A stretch of DNA of 35,209 nt from Methanarcanum sp963640855 (GCA_963640855.1 CAVIAJ010000016.1:1-35209), one strand, 5' to 3'; numbered from the stretch's first letter, positions 16,634 through 25,736 are shown. Numbers and translations are program-made. The notes: generated by a model from the sequence alone, not told the origin.

Positions 16634-17218
16634 ATGACAGAAATCATGGATGTCCTGGCGGTCATGGCCGTCGGTCTTTGGCTGTTCCTGCCGGCATATG
16701 TTCCGAATTCCAATGCGGCACTCATCGGTAAGAGATGGGGTAAAGTCAAGATGGACTTCGGTAAAACATGGAGAGGCAAGAGGATATTCGGCGACGGTAA
16801 ATCATGGGCGGGTTTCATCGGAGGAATTCTCACGGGTGTTTTGCTGGGATTGCTGCAGATTGCAATCGCATACCCGTTCGATCCCGACACATACTTCGGA
16901 TTCGGACCGTTCTGGTCGAATGTGGGAATACTGTTCTGTCTGTCGACTGGAGCGTTGCTCGGAGACCTGTGCGGGGCATTCATTAAGAGGAGATTGGGAA
17001 TGGAAAGAGGTCAGAAAGCCCCTATTCTCGATCAGTATGACTTCGTTATAGGTGCGTTTTTACTTACAACGCTGTTCTATCCGGACTTCATATACGCGAA
17101 TTATTTCGAAGGAATACACATATGGGCATTCGTGTTTATACTCCTGATAACGTTCGTAATACACAGAGGCGTGAACATAATCGGTTACAAACTCGGTGTG
17201 AAAAAAGAACCGTGGTGA
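16634..17218 (+). CDS. carS: CDP-archaeol synthase
   Basis: This 194-residue integral membrane enzyme should transfer CMP from CTP to 2,3-digeranylgeranylglyceryl phosphate, giving CDP-archaeol for archaeal phospholipids. The CarS (formerly DUF46) pattern is clear. It shows LPAYVPNSNAALIGKRWGK near residues 18-36, then DFGKTWRGKRIFGDGKSWAG (41-60), TGALLGDLCGAFIKRRLG, and QKAPILDQYDFVIGAFL. Four to five hydrophobic segments are present. It ends four bases before pyrE and starts a run of four genes on the same strand. Confidence 0.93.
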   Translation: MTEIMDVLAVMAVGLWLFLPAYVPNSNAALIGKRWGKVKMDFGKTWRGKRIFGDGKSWAGFIGGILTGVLLGLLQIAIAYPFDPDTYFGFGPFWSNVGILFCLSTGALLGDLCGAFIKRRLGMERGQKAPILDQYDFVIGAFLLTTLFYPDFIYANYFEGIHIWAFVFILLITFVIHRGVNIIGYKLGVKKEPW

Positions 17219-17222
17219 TTTT

Positions 17223-17753
17223 ATGAGTGAATTGGGCAAAGCATTGAGGGACTGCGGTGCACTGCAGTTCGGCGATTTCACACTCGCATCGGGTGCTAAA
17301 TCGAAATATTACATTGATATCAAAAGAGCCAGCACAGACCCGAGGGTACTGAGGCTCATCTCCAAACTGATGGCGGACCGTATGAGAAACGAGGGAATAA
17401 CCGCAGACAGAATCGCGGGAATCGTATTGGGTTCGATTCCTCTTGCCGCAGCATTGTCTCTGGAAACAGGCATTCCTTATGTTATGGTAAGGAAGGAAAA
17501 GAAGGACCACGGTACCGGAAAGATGATCGAAGGTGTCCTGAACGAAGGAGAGAAGGTACTTGTCATTGAAGATGTGATTACATCCGCAGGTTCTTCCGTC
17601 ACATCCATAGGAATCTTAAGAGATGCAGGTGCGGAAGTCACCGATGTAATGTCCGTAATCGACAGGGAAGCGGGCGGAACCGAAGCACTCAAAGCAATCG
17701 GCGTAAAATTCACACCTCTCGTAAGGGCATCCGAGCTCCTGGAGAATCAATGA
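17223..17753 (+). CDS. pyrE: Orotate phosphoribosyltransferase
   Basis: This 176-residue enzyme joins orotate to PRPP to make orotidine monophosphate in pyrimidine synthesis. The substrate block FGDFTLASGAKSKYYIDIKR (17-36) and the PRPP loop VLVIEDVITSAGS (112-124) are canonical. YVMVRKEKKDHGTGKMIEG is the flexible-loop region with catalytic Lys residues. GGTGAT lies three bases before the ATG, overlapping the end of carS. The stop overlaps the start of the uracil-DNA glycosylase gene (ATGA). Confidence 0.95.
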   Translation: MSELGKALRDCGALQFGDFTLASGAKSKYYIDIKRASTDPRVLRLISKLMADRMRNEGITADRIAGIVLGSIPLAAALSLETGIPYVMVRKEKKDHGTGKMIEGVLNEGEKVLVIEDVITSAGSSVTSIGILRDAGAEVTDVMSVIDREAGGTEALKAIGVKFTPLVRASELLENQ

Positions 17754-18283
17754 TATCTCCCGAACCCGACTGCAGACTGTGTCCTCTGTGCGAACACAGA
17801 ACTAACATCGTCCTTCCCGACGGGAATCTTTCATCGAAAATTGTCTTTGTCGGCGAAGCACCCGGTGAGAATGAGGATCTAACGGGAAAACCGTTCGTAG
17901 GAAGAGCCGGGAAGATATTGGATGATGCATTTGTGAAAGCGGGCATCGACAGAAAGAACGTAATGATAACAAACACCGTCAAATGCCGTCCTCCCGGAAA
18001 CAGGGATCCGACTGCGGAAGAGATGCATGCATGCAGACCCTTCCTGGACAGTGAACTGTCGTCATGTTCCGTCGTCGTGGCACTCGGAAGAAGTGCGATA
18101 TGCGATCTAATCGGTTACGACGGACCTATGGCAGATATTGTCAACAAAATGCAGAAGATGAACGTCAATGGTAAGGAAATAAATCTCCTTCCTACGTATC
18201 ACCCGATGGCCTGTGTGTACAGGAAATCGGCAAGGGAAGGTCTTGCGGAGACGATGGAAACAGTCAGGAGGCTGCCGGAATGA
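17750..18283 (+). CDS. Family 4 uracil-DNA glycosylase
   Basis: This 177-residue enzyme removes uracil from DNA. Motif A is VGEAPGENEDLTGKPFVGRA (34-53) and motif B is LPTYHPMA. The 4Fe-4S ligands of family 4 are in place: two N-terminal Cys (Cys8 and Cys11, with Cys14 also near), Cys79 in TNTVKCRPPGNRDP, and Cys95 in HACRPFL. Translational overlaps with pyrE before and a HAD phosphatase after place it in a four-gene operon. Confidence 0.93.
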   Translation: MISPEPDCRLCPLCEHRTNIVLPDGNLSSKIVFVGEAPGENEDLTGKPFVGRAGKILDDAFVKAGIDRKNVMITNTVKCRPPGNRDPTAEEMHACRPFLDSELSSCSVVVALGRSAICDLIGYDGPMADIVNKMQKMNVNGKEINLLPTYHPMACVYRKSAREGLAETMETVRRLPE

Positions 18284-19047
18284 TCAGAGGATTGGCCATA
18301 GATATGGACGGAACCGTCTACAAAGGCATGAACGTGATCCCGGGTGCTAAGGAATTCATCAGGGAGATGAAAGAGAAAGGAATTCCCTTCATGTTTGTGA
18401 CGAACAACTCATCCAAAGGAAGAAAACAGTATTTCGACAAACTTTCCCAAATGGGATTTGACGTGGATATGAAGAATGTCCTCACTTCCGGTACCGCAGC
18501 CCTCCGTTTCCTGAAGAACGAGCGTCCCGGAAAGACCGTGTATGTCGTAGGTACGGAATCGTACATGGAAGACGTCAGGGAATACGGCATACCTTTGGAT
18601 GACGAAAATCCCGATATCGTTCTCTTATCTTTCGACAGAGAGCTCACCTACGGTAAAATAAACAAAGCATACGCTTTCATCAAAAGGGGCGCGGAATACA
18701 TTGCGACACACCCCGACGACCTCTGTCCGACCGAAGACGATTACGATGTAGATATCGGCGCATTCATCGCGATGTACAGGTATCTTCTGAAGAAAGAACC
18801 GCTGATAATCGGAAAACCGAACCGTCTGCTTCTCGACATGGCGGCCGCGGAAATGGGTATCGATTCTTCGGAAATTGCAATGGTCGGAGACCGTCTGTAC
18901 ACCGACATCAGAATGGCTTACGACAACGGCCTTCCGTCTGTTCTCGTGCTTACGGGAGAGACGAAATTAGAGGATCTGGAACATAGCGATGTGAAGCCCA
19001 CGTACGTTTTGGATTCCGTTGCGGACATCATCGAAAAAGTGTTTTGA
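18280..19047 (+). CDS. HAD-IIA (NagD-like) phosphatase
   Basis: This 255-residue protein is a HAD-superfamily phosphatase with a C2A cap. Motif I is IDMDGTVYKG (Asp8, Asp10), motif II lies in FVTNNSSKGR, the motif III Lys is in IIGKPNRLLL, and motif IV is MVGDRLYTDIRMA. The group includes NagD, 4-nitrophenyl phosphatases and glycerol-1-phosphate or phosphoglycolate phosphatases. Co-transcription with pyrE would agree with a nucleotide-phosphatase role, but substrate assignment is inference. Its start overlaps the glycosylase stop. Confidence 0.87.
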   Translation: MIRGLAIDMDGTVYKGMNVIPGAKEFIREMKEKGIPFMFVTNNSSKGRKQYFDKLSQMGFDVDMKNVLTSGTAALRFLKNERPGKTVYVVGTESYMEDVREYGIPLDDENPDIVLLSFDRELTYGKINKAYAFIKRGAEYIATHPDDLCPTEDDYDVDIGAFIAMYRYLLKKEPLIIGKPNRLLLDMAAAEMGIDSSEIAMVGDRLYTDIRMAYDNGLPSVLVLTGETKLEDLEHSDVKPTYVLDSVADIIEKVF

Positions 19048-19098
19048 CGGATATTTTGAGACAATATCTGCCGTATCCGGAAAATCTTTCTGTCTGAA

Positions 19099-19119
19099 AT
19101 ATATTTATATCCTTTATAA
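19099..19119 (+). promoter_or_regulatory. Double TATA region before smc
   Basis: ATATATTTATAT (19099-19110) and TTTATAAG (19113-19120) stand in tandem, predicting transcription from about 19130-19145 and a leader of about 60-75 bases. Confidence 0.5.
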
Positions 19120-19151
19120 GGCATTACCTTATCGTGCGCGTGAGCGTACAA

Positions 19152-19194
19152 ATGGGATGCATGCGGTCTTGCCGCAATCGCCCCCTGTGAGGGG
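19152..19194 (+). promoter_or_regulatory. smc leader: two hairpins and a 12-codon open frame
   Basis: TGCGG/CCGCA (19162-19176) and CCCCT/AGGGG (19182-19194) can form two small hairpins. The second contains the GAGGGG ribosome site of smc. An open frame from ATG at 19152 (MGCMRSCRNRPL) ends with a TGA at 19188-19190 inside that site. Regulation of smc translation is possible but unproven. Confidence 0.35.
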
Positions 19195-19203
19195 TTGTTG
19201 GCT

Positions 19204-22200
19204 GTGTACTTGAAAAGAGTAGATATGGAGAATTTCAAATCCTTCGGAGGAAAGGTATCGGTACCTCTGATGGAAGGTTATATGGCGGTCACGGGACCGA
19301 ACGGTTCCGGAAAATCGAATATCACGGATGCTATAATGTTCGTACTCGGACCCAAGAGTCCGAAGGTCGTCCGTGCGGGAAAACAGACCGATCTTATACA
19401 CAGCGGAAACAAATCCTCCGGAAGGGCGGACTTCATGAAAGTCACCCTTGTCTTCGACAACACCGACCGTATGCTTGCATGGGATTCCGATGAGGTAAGA
19501 TTCACACGTATCGTGAAGATGGCAGGCAACGGAGAGGATTACTACTCATCATTCTACATCAACGATCAGAAATCGAATCTTGCCGAATTCGATTCGTTAT
19601 TCACGAGAGCGAGAATCTCCGCAGACGGATACAATCTCGTACAGCAGGGAGATGTCACCGACATCACCAAGATGGGCGCAGTGGAAAGGCGCCGTGTAAT
19701 CGATAAGATTTCGGGTATCGAATCTTACGACAATGACATCAATGCAGCCGAAAGGGAAAAGTCCGAAGCCGAAGCCAATATGGCATCCACGAATATTGTC
19801 ATCGGAGAACTCGAAACACAGCTCAGACAGCTTGAGAAAGAGAAAGAGGTTGCAAGGAAGCATATCGACCTGAAAGAAAAACTCGACATGGCCAATGCGC
19901 AGCTCGTACACAGGCATCTGATGAACGAGATCGAGAAGAAAAACACGACTCTCGAAGCCGTCGAGAGAACCAATGCCGAGATAGCAAAACTCAACGAAAG
20001 GAAAAGCACCCTCAGTCAGACCATACAGGAATGTACTCAATCCATCGCCGATACCGAGAAGGAAATCGAGGAACGTGTCGGTCCGGAGTACACAGAACTG
20101 AAGAAAAAAATCGGAGATGTCAGGATAGACAAGGCATTGGCCGACGATACCGCATCCAAAGACAGGGACAGCATTGCCGAAATCGAAACGGAACTCAGTG
20201 TCTGCAGGGAAGAGTACGCCGAGAACGAATCGCAGTTACAGGGCATCATCCAATCTATCAGCGAGCTTGAGATTGAAAAGAACGCCAAAGAAGACGAACT
20301 CAATGCCGCCAGGGAAGAGGAAAAGAGAATTTCCGAAGAAATGGAATCCCTTGGGGGTGAACACGCCGAATTGGACGCAAAACTCAAGGCACTTGAAGCG
20401 GACATCGAAAAGAAATCCGAAGAAGATGTCGCAGTACGTTCCGAAGTCGCCGCAGCGGAGACCAAAGAGGAAGAACTTTCACGTCAGATCAGTGAGGCGG
20501 AGACAGAATTATCCAACGTGGAATTCCAGGTCAAAGACGCGGAATTCAACTTATCGGAAGTAAAGAAAGAAGCCGGCCCTGTGGCCGATATCGATACCTT
20601 CAGGAACAGGATTCTTGCACTCAAATCGCAGGAGAACGAACTCGAGAAGCAGGAGATAGACATCAAATCCGCTCTCAGCAGACTCAATGAGAAGTACAAT
20701 ACCCTCATGATCGAGAAGCGTTCGTCTGAGAAAGCATCCCGCGGAAGCGAAACCGTTGCAGCCGTTCTTGCGATGAGGGACAAGGGACTGATCAGAGGAA
20801 TCCACGGTACAGTCGCACAGTTGGCATCCGTCGATCCCGAATACGAAACCGCACTTGCGGTCGCCGCAGGCGGTAAGATGCAGCACATAGTCGTCGATGA
20901 CGATCAGGTTGCGGCAGACATTATTGCGGAACTGAAGAAAAGCAATCTCGGAAGGGCGACATTACTCCCGCTGAACAAGATGACCGAAGGTAAGCCCCGT
21001 GCGAAAGCAATCATGGCCGTCAAAGATTCGCAGGGATATGCCATCGATTTACTGGATTTCAAGCCGGAATACCGTTCGGTGTTCTGGTATGTGTTTGCGG
21101 ACACTATCGTTGTCGACAACATCAACACCGGAAGACGCCTGATGGGCGGAGTAAGAATCGTAACAAAATCCGGCGAACTGCTGGAAGCATCCGGTGCGAT
21201 GACCGGCGGAAGCATGAAACAGAATGCGACGCTGAAATTCGGTGCGTCTTCGCAGACGGAATTGGATAAGGTTGCCGCAGAGATATCGTCTGCAAAGGCA
21301 TCGCAGCAGAATATAGAATCAAGACTCGCCGACATCCGCAGACAGATTCGGGAAGCAGATGACGGAATGAGAAACGCAGGTGCCGGAAGTATCGAACTCA
21401 AAGGTAAGATTGCGGGACTCGAAGCACAGCTGAAGGAACTCAGGGAATCGAGAAAGCGCCTTTCGCAGACAGTTTCGGAGAAAAAGGAAGCATATGCGAA
21501 AATACAGGCCGAATTGGCGGAACTGAAAGCCAAGGCAGTCGCCGTTTCCGAAGAACTCAATGCAATGAAGGCCGAGCGTACGAAGGTCAAGAACCGTATC
21601 GAGGAGATAGCGCCTACGGAACTTCAGAAACGCCTTATCGATGCAAAGGAAACAATCAACAAAGCATCGACCGCCGTCGGCAAACTTATGGATACGCTCT
21701 CGGCACAGAGAGTGGAGAAGACCGGTTACGACAGCACGAAGGCTCACATTGACAGTGAAATCAAAAGGCATGAGAGCGATATTGCAAAGCTCACGGCCGA
21801 AGCCGGGGAAGCCGAGAAGAAGTCCGCGGAACTTCAGATAGAACTTACGGCTCTGAAGAAAATGGAAGAGGAGATGGAATCCGGCATCTCCGAACTCAGG
21901 GACAGGAAGCAGAAATTACTTGTAACCAAGACCAAAGCGGATTCCGAACTTTCATCCGCCGTATCTCAGATCGATGCAAAGGAAGGATATGTTCAGTCCA
22001 TACAGGCCAGTGTCATCATCTGCGAACAGAATATCGCAGTGTTCAAAGCAGAGACCGAAACAATCAAATTCGAAGTTCAGCAGCCGATACCCTCCGAAGA
22101 GACTCTGAAACGCACGATAAGAGGATGCGAGAAAGATATCGAAGATCTCGGAAAGGTTAATATGAACTCCATCGAGGAGTACGACGAGAAGAAAGAAAGG

Positions 22201-22812
22201 TACGACCGTCTCGTCGGCGATGTGAACAGACTCACCGAACAGATTGCGGAACTCACGTCTCTGATGGAAAATCTCAATTCGAAGAAGAAAGGACTGTTCA
22301 TGAACGTTTACAACGGTGTCAGCGAGAACTTCAAGATGATATTCACCGAAATTTCGGGCGGAGGAGAAGCATCGATGACCCTCGAAGATGAAGACGATCC
22401 TTTCAAAGGAGGATTGTTCATCAATGCCAAGCCCAGGAACGGTAAGATGCTGAAACTCGAAGCATTGTCGGGAGGAGAAAAATCACTTACGGCATTGGCT
22501 TTTATCTTTGCAATACAGGAACACCAGCCCTCGCCGTTCTACGTACTTGATGAGGTGGACATGTTCCTTGATTCCGTCAACGCGGAGATAGTTGCGGAGC
22601 GCATTAAGAAGAGTTCCGCCAAGACACAGTTCATACAGGTTTCGTTGAGAAACGTCGCACTGAAGAAGGCAGACCACCTCATAGGGGTGACAAGGCCGCC
22701 GAACGGTGTAAGTAAAATCATAATTCAGCCGGATCTGCTGGAAGTCTCCAAATACGAGGAAGAGGCCCAGCGTAAGATTGCGGAACAACAGGCAAAAGAA
22801 GGGATAGAATGA
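19204..22812 (+). CDS. smc: Chromosome segregation protein SMC
   Basis: This protein of about 1202 residues is the ATPase backbone of archaeal condensin. Walker A is GPNGSGKS (31-38). Two long coiled coils run from about 170 to 510 and 680 to 1000. The hinge lies between them at about 525-680 (GIHGTVAQLASVDPEYETAL; MTGGS motif). The ABC signature LSGGEKSLTALAF (near 1088) and Walker B PFYVLDEVDMFLD (near 1115) are intact. I chose the GTG at 19204 because it gives the family N-terminus MYLKRVDMENFKSFGG and lies nine bases after GAGGGG. The TTG codons at 19195 and 19198 abut that site. The stop overlaps scpA. Confidence 0.95.
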   Translation: MYLKRVDMENFKSFGGKVSVPLMEGYMAVTGPNGSGKSNITDAIMFVLGPKSPKVVRAGKQTDLIHSGNKSSGRADFMKVTLVFDNTDRMLAWDSDEVRFTRIVKMAGNGEDYYSSFYINDQKSNLAEFDSLFTRARISADGYNLVQQGDVTDITKMGAVERRRVIDKISGIESYDNDINAAEREKSEAEANMASTNIVIGELETQLRQLEKEKEVARKHIDLKEKLDMANAQLVHRHLMNEIEKKNTTLEAVERTNAEIAKLNERKSTLSQTIQECTQSIADTEKEIEERVGPEYTELKKKIGDVRIDKALADDTASKDRDSIAEIETELSVCREEYAENESQLQGIIQSISELEIEKNAKEDELNAAREEEKRISEEMESLGGEHAELDAKLKALEADIEKKSEEDVAVRSEVAAAETKEEELSRQISEAETELSNVEFQVKDAEFNLSEVKKEAGPVADIDTFRNRILALKSQENELEKQEIDIKSALSRLNEKYNTLMIEKRSSEKASRGSETVAAVLAMRDKGLIRGIHGTVAQLASVDPEYETALAVAAGGKMQHIVVDDDQVAADIIAELKKSNLGRATLLPLNKMTEGKPRAKAIMAVKDSQGYAIDLLDFKPEYRSVFWYVFADTIVVDNINTGRRLMGGVRIVTKSGELLEASGAMTGGSMKQNATLKFGASSQTELDKVAAEISSAKASQQNIESRLADIRRQIREADDGMRNAGAGSIELKGKIAGLEAQLKELRESRKRLSQTVSEKKEAYAKIQAELAELKAKAVAVSEELNAMKAERTKVKNRIEEIAPTELQKRLIDAKETINKASTAVGKLMDTLSAQRVEKTGYDSTKAHIDSEIKRHESDIAKLTAEAGEAEKKSAELQIELTALKKMEEEMESGISELRDRKQKLLVTKTKADSELSSAVSQIDAKEGYVQSIQASVIICEQNIAVFKAETETIKFEVQQPIPSEETLKRTIRGCEKDIEDLGKVNMNSIEEYDEKKERYDRLVGDVNRLTEQIAELTSLMENLNSKKKGLFMNVYNGVSENFKMIFTEISGGGEASMTLEDEDDPFKGGLFINAKPRNGKMLKLEALSGGEKSLTALAFIFAIQEHQPSPFYVLDEVDMFLDSVNAEIVAERIKKSSAKTQFIQVSLRNVALKKADHLIGVTRPPNGVSKIIIQPDLLEVSKYEEEAQRKIAEQQAKEGIE

Positions 22813-23693
22813 ACGGGGATGCAACAACAACGGAGATGGAGCAGCATTTGCTGTTCCACAAAGCGATGATAAGCGACTCGGTAAGTGCCGAGAAGATCGA
22901 CAGGTATCTTGAGGTCCTGGGTGAGGAGAAGGGTCACGAGAGGCTTCAGGACGATACAGACGAATCGATCAGGACGGTATTCCGTCTGGTGCTGGAAGGA
23001 GATTTCGATCCCTGGGCCATCGATCTGAAAGAATTCGTAAAACTGTACAGCAGAAAAGTCTCGGTAAGTAAGTTCGATATTATCGTTGCAGGCAAACTGA
23101 TACTCATGGCATGGAAAGTCCTGAAACTTCAGTCGGATGAAACCAAAAAAGAATCCGAAAGAGGGGACGAAATATTCGATTACGGCGAAGTCGGAGATTG
23201 GGAATTCGATATGGGCTATGACACGGAAATGCTGAGTGTACCGAACGTTCAGCTGAAGGGACTCTACACCCGTACGCCTACGAGACCTGTTTCCATGATT
23301 GAGCTTCTCGACGCATTCGACGAAGCACGTAAGCAGATCGAAGTTGCGGAAGCAAGAGAAATCACACGTCAGAAGCTCAAAGCTGCGGAACCGAAGAAGT
23401 TCGACAACAAGGCACACAGAGAAATCGACGACAGCGATGTGAAGACCGTGTGGGAAAGAATAAAGAAAATCGGTACCGGTGCTTTCCCGCTCACCGATCT
23501 GTACACAGCGGATATGGACAACAACATCACCGTATTCTGGTCTGCATTACAGTTGGTCAGGGACGGTAAACTCGCCATCTGGCAGGACGAACTTCCCTAC
23601 GGTGAAATCATGATCGATATCAAGGTCGATTGGTCGTCTGGTAAACTCGAGGATACCGAAGAGAAGATCAAGGTTGCCGAAGCGGTGATTTGA
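22809..23693 (+). CDS. scpA: Segregation and condensation protein A (kleisin)
   Basis: This 294-residue protein is the kleisin that bridges the SMC heads. The N-terminal part shows DPWAIDLKEFVKLYSRKVSV, the archaeal form of the ScpA pattern. It is followed by a helix with KFDIIVAGKLILMAWKVLKL. A charged linker with many Lys and Glu lies at about 180-215. The C-terminal winged helix covers about 220-294 (FPLTDLYTADMDNNITVFWS, then a DGKLAIWQ strand). The start overlaps the smc stop (ATGA) and the end touches scpB, the usual condensin operon. Confidence 0.92.
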   Translation: MNGDATTTEMEQHLLFHKAMISDSVSAEKIDRYLEVLGEEKGHERLQDDTDESIRTVFRLVLEGDFDPWAIDLKEFVKLYSRKVSVSKFDIIVAGKLILMAWKVLKLQSDETKKESERGDEIFDYGEVGDWEFDMGYDTEMLSVPNVQLKGLYTRTPTRPVSMIELLDAFDEARKQIEVAEAREITRQKLKAAEPKKFDNKAHREIDDSDVKTVWERIKKIGTGAFPLTDLYTADMDNNITVFWSALQLVRDGKLAIWQDELPYGEIMIDIKVDWSSGKLEDTEEKIKVAEAVI

Positions 23694-24190
23694 TGATATT
23701 CAACAAGGGACTCGTGGAGGCCGCGTTATTCTCGGCCTCCGGCCCCCTTCACATAAGGGATCTCGCCGAGAAGACAGGATTGACCGAAGACGAGGTCTAC
23801 GAAGCGGGAGAATCGTTGATTGACGATTACCGCAGAAGAGAGGGCGCAATACAGGTCATCAGAACCGGCAAGGAATATCTGATGCAGCTTCGTGAAGATT
23901 ATACGCACGTTGCCGGCAAAACATCGGATGGAGAGATAAGCAAGGGCATGATGAAAACTCTTGTTACAATTGCATACAACCAGCCTCTGATGCAGTCCGA
24001 ACTGTTCAGAAACCTCGGTGCGAGGGTGTATGACGATGTACGTGCATTGGTTGATATGGGGTTGGTTTCCAAGAAACGTGTCGGACAGTCCGCGGAATTG
24101 ACTACAACGAAGAAGTTCTCAGAGTATTTCGGAATCGGAAGTACGAAGAAAGAGGACATCCGTGCGTGGATTGATAAGAAGCAGAGATAA
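23693..24190 (+). CDS. scpB: Segregation and condensation protein B
   Basis: This 165-residue protein is the winged-helix partner that binds the kleisin in the SMC complex. It shows LVEAALFSASGPLHIRDLAE near the start, YLMQLREDYTHVA in the middle, and the typical TIAYNQPLMQSELFRNLGAR. It ends with LVSKKRVGQSAELTTTKKFS. The ATG at 23693 overlaps the scpA stop by one base, with GGTGAT three bases before it; a TTG one codon upstream is less likely. It is the last gene of the operon. Confidence 0.92.
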   Translation: MIFNKGLVEAALFSASGPLHIRDLAEKTGLTEDEVYEAGESLIDDYRRREGAIQVIRTGKEYLMQLREDYTHVAGKTSDGEISKGMMKTLVTIAYNQPLMQSELFRNLGARVYDDVRALVDMGLVSKKRVGQSAELTTTKKFSEYFGIGSTKKEDIRAWIDKKQR

Positions 24191-24217
24191 TCCCGTAAAC
24201 TTTCTTTTGCCTTTTTT

Positions 24218-24254
24218 CGGCAGACGGATCTTTCGGAGATCCTCTGCCGTTTTT
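24218..24254 (+). terminator. Terminator of the smc-scpA-scpB operon
   Basis: CGGCAGA-C-GGATCT (24218-24231) pairs with AGATCC-TCTGCCG (24237-24249), leaving one bulged C and a five-base loop, followed by five T. This is an intrinsic-terminator-like structure 27 bases after scpB. Confidence 0.75.
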
Positions 24255-24283
24255 CCGTAATTATATGATAATAAGTGACTGCA

Positions 24284-24311
24284 GGTCTGCCGGTATCGAT
24301 ATCGGCAGACC
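24284..24311 (-). terminator. 28-base palindrome after hydrolase paralogue 1
   Basis: The arms GGTCTGCCG and CGGCAGACC flank a central TATCGATA-like core, so the whole 28 bases are nearly palindromic. It lies 18 bases beyond the stop of the minus-strand hydrolase gene. A related structure occupies the same place after paralogue 2. Confidence 0.55.
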
Positions 24312-24328
24312 CGAGGTCGGTGTAAAGT

Positions 24329-25561
24329 TTAGGCTTCCTTTTCATCATCAAGTGAGAAGTGGTAGGTAAGACGTCCGTCTTCAAAGAACTGAACGGTCAA
24401 TGTACGCTCGTTGCAGTTGACAATGGTCTGATAAGCGGCAAGCCACGTAGTGCCATCAGCCCTCAGCTCGTCGACAGACATAGTCTTAATCTTTTGTGCC
24501 TTTTCTCTCATCAGTTCAGCCAGTATTTCTCTGTTTATCGGATCGAACATATCTTTGATGTAGTATGTCTTGCCGTCGATGACTGCGCCTGTGTGTTCCG
24601 TTATGGGGTCGAATGCACATGTATCGGGATCGTTGGACTGGAGGTACCTGACTTTGTTGATGAGGCTGCGCATATCATCTTCATTTTCAACAGCGTCGAT
24701 TCCGGCCATAACGGTGTCGTAACGTCCGAATCCCATTCCGAGTGTTGCTTTGTCTTTGTACTCGGGACTGAGGTAGAAGTTTGCCTGTGCCTGTTGCATA
24801 TCGTTCCATACAAGCTTATTGTCCACAAGTTCCAGAACACCGTAGTGGCCTGTTGCGTCTGCCAAAAAGAGGCCTCCACACCAGCTGATTTTATCTGTTT
24901 TGAATCCGTATACATCGATCGAATTTGCGATTTCAAGTGCTTCGTTGACTGTAGCGGCATTTTCGCCGAGGTATCTGACGAGTGTTGCGAAACTCATCCT
25001 GAGATCTGCACCGGGATTTGTACCGTTGGACTCTTTGATTCCCGTATCTGCCGGCTGAGCGTTTCTCATGTTGGCTTCAACATAGAATCCTTTTTCATTG
25101 AGAACGTCTCCGGACATACAGTATACTGTGTACAGGTCTTTTTCACTCAGTCCGCTCTTCTTTGCTTTTTCGAAAGTTACTGCGCCGTTGAATCCGTTGT
25201 AGCAGATGCCGATAGTCTTGTAGTGTCCAGGGATTGCGGTGTGTACCACGAATGCAGGCGAGTAACTGTAGTAAAGATCGTACGAACGTCCGACGAGTGT
25301 ATCGCCGTCCTTTGTGACTTTACCGACGGTTGTACATCCTGCTTCGAAATTGTAGCGACCGTAGTTTTCTTCAAAGAATTTAAGTGCTTTGTCAAAATCG
25401 ATTTCCGTAATTTCGGGGAGCTCTATTATATAGTCACCGATAACAGTTCCCATAAGGCCCTGTTCCTTGTTGTCGTTTGTTGTGTTGGTGTTTACACATA
25501 CAACAATGATTCCGACAACGACAATAACGGCGCAGAGCCCGATAATCAATCTTTTGTCCAT
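24329..25561 (-). CDS. Membrane-anchored CBAH/NAAA-superfamily amide hydrolase, paralogue 1
   Basis: This 410-residue protein is an N-terminal-nucleophile hydrolase of the choloylglycine hydrolase (bile salt hydrolase/penicillin V acylase) superfamily. A membrane anchor covers residues 5-24 (LIIGLCAVIVVVGIIVV). A pro-region (about 36-75) follows, then the nucleophile Cys76, Arg92 and Asp95 in GCTTVGKV...GRSYDL. The +16/+19 spacing equals that of bile salt hydrolase Cys2/Arg18/Asp21. VLNEKGF (Asn155), WCGGLFLADATGHYGVLEL, ANFYLSPEY (Asn261) and GFGRYDTV (Arg280) match later family blocks. The anchor places the enzyme on the outer face or secretes it. Substrate is unknown: conjugated bile salts, N-acyl amino acids, N-acyl ethanolamines or lactams are possible. 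GGAGG precedes the ATG. It has its own promoter and 3' palindrome. Confidence 0.82.
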   Translation of the reverse strand: MDKRLIIGLCAVIVVVGIIVVCVNTNTTNDNKEQGLMGTVIGDYIIELPEITEIDFDKALKFFEENYGRYNFEAGCTTVGKVTKDGDTLVGRSYDLYYSYSPAFVVHTAIPGHYKTIGICYNGFNGAVTFEKAKKSGLSEKDLYTVYCMSGDVLNEKGFYVEANMRNAQPADTGIKESNGTNPGADLRMSFATLVRYLGENAATVNEALEIANSIDVYGFKTDKISWCGGLFLADATGHYGVLELVDNKLVWNDMQQAQANFYLSPEYKDKATLGMGFGRYDTVMAGIDAVENEDDMRSLINKVRYLQSNDPDTCAFDPITEHTGAVIDGKTYYIKDMFDPINREILAELMREKAQKIKTMSVDELRADGTTWLAAYQTIVNCNERTLTVQFFEDGRLTYHFSLDDEKEA

Positions 25562-25604
25562 ATCAATCCTCCATCGATATATTACGGAACTGTGACTGCG
25601 GTTC

Positions 25605-25614
25605 GGATATAAAG
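25605..25614 (-). promoter_or_regulatory. TATA box for hydrolase paralogue 1
   Basis: On the minus strand CTTTATATCC lies about 45 bases before the ATG, leaving a short leader with GGAGG. Confidence 0.5.
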
Positions 25615-25708
25615 TGATAGCCGTATAAACCGTAAATATACAGATACAGCTCAGACGGAGGATTTAACGGATTTTCGGGCGTTTCCGATTATGTAATATG
25701 CGATCTCA

Positions 25709-25736
25709 GGTCTGCCGGCACCGATGCCGACAGACC
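25709..25736 (-). terminator. 28-base imperfect palindrome after hydrolase paralogue 2
   Basis: GGTCTG-C-CGGC pairs with GCCG-A-CAGACC around ACCGAT. Length and position equal those of the palindrome after paralogue 1, and the next 20 or so bases up to the stop codon are almost the same in both. The duplicated unit therefore includes the 3' flank. Confidence 0.55.

Noticed and set aside
24359..25612. 417-codon open frame on the plus strand, antisense to hydrolase paralogue 1
   Set aside because: It mirrors the coding frame of a well-supported family protein. Its product is rich in Cys, Phe and Val without any domain, and similar mirror frames occur opposite the other paralogues.
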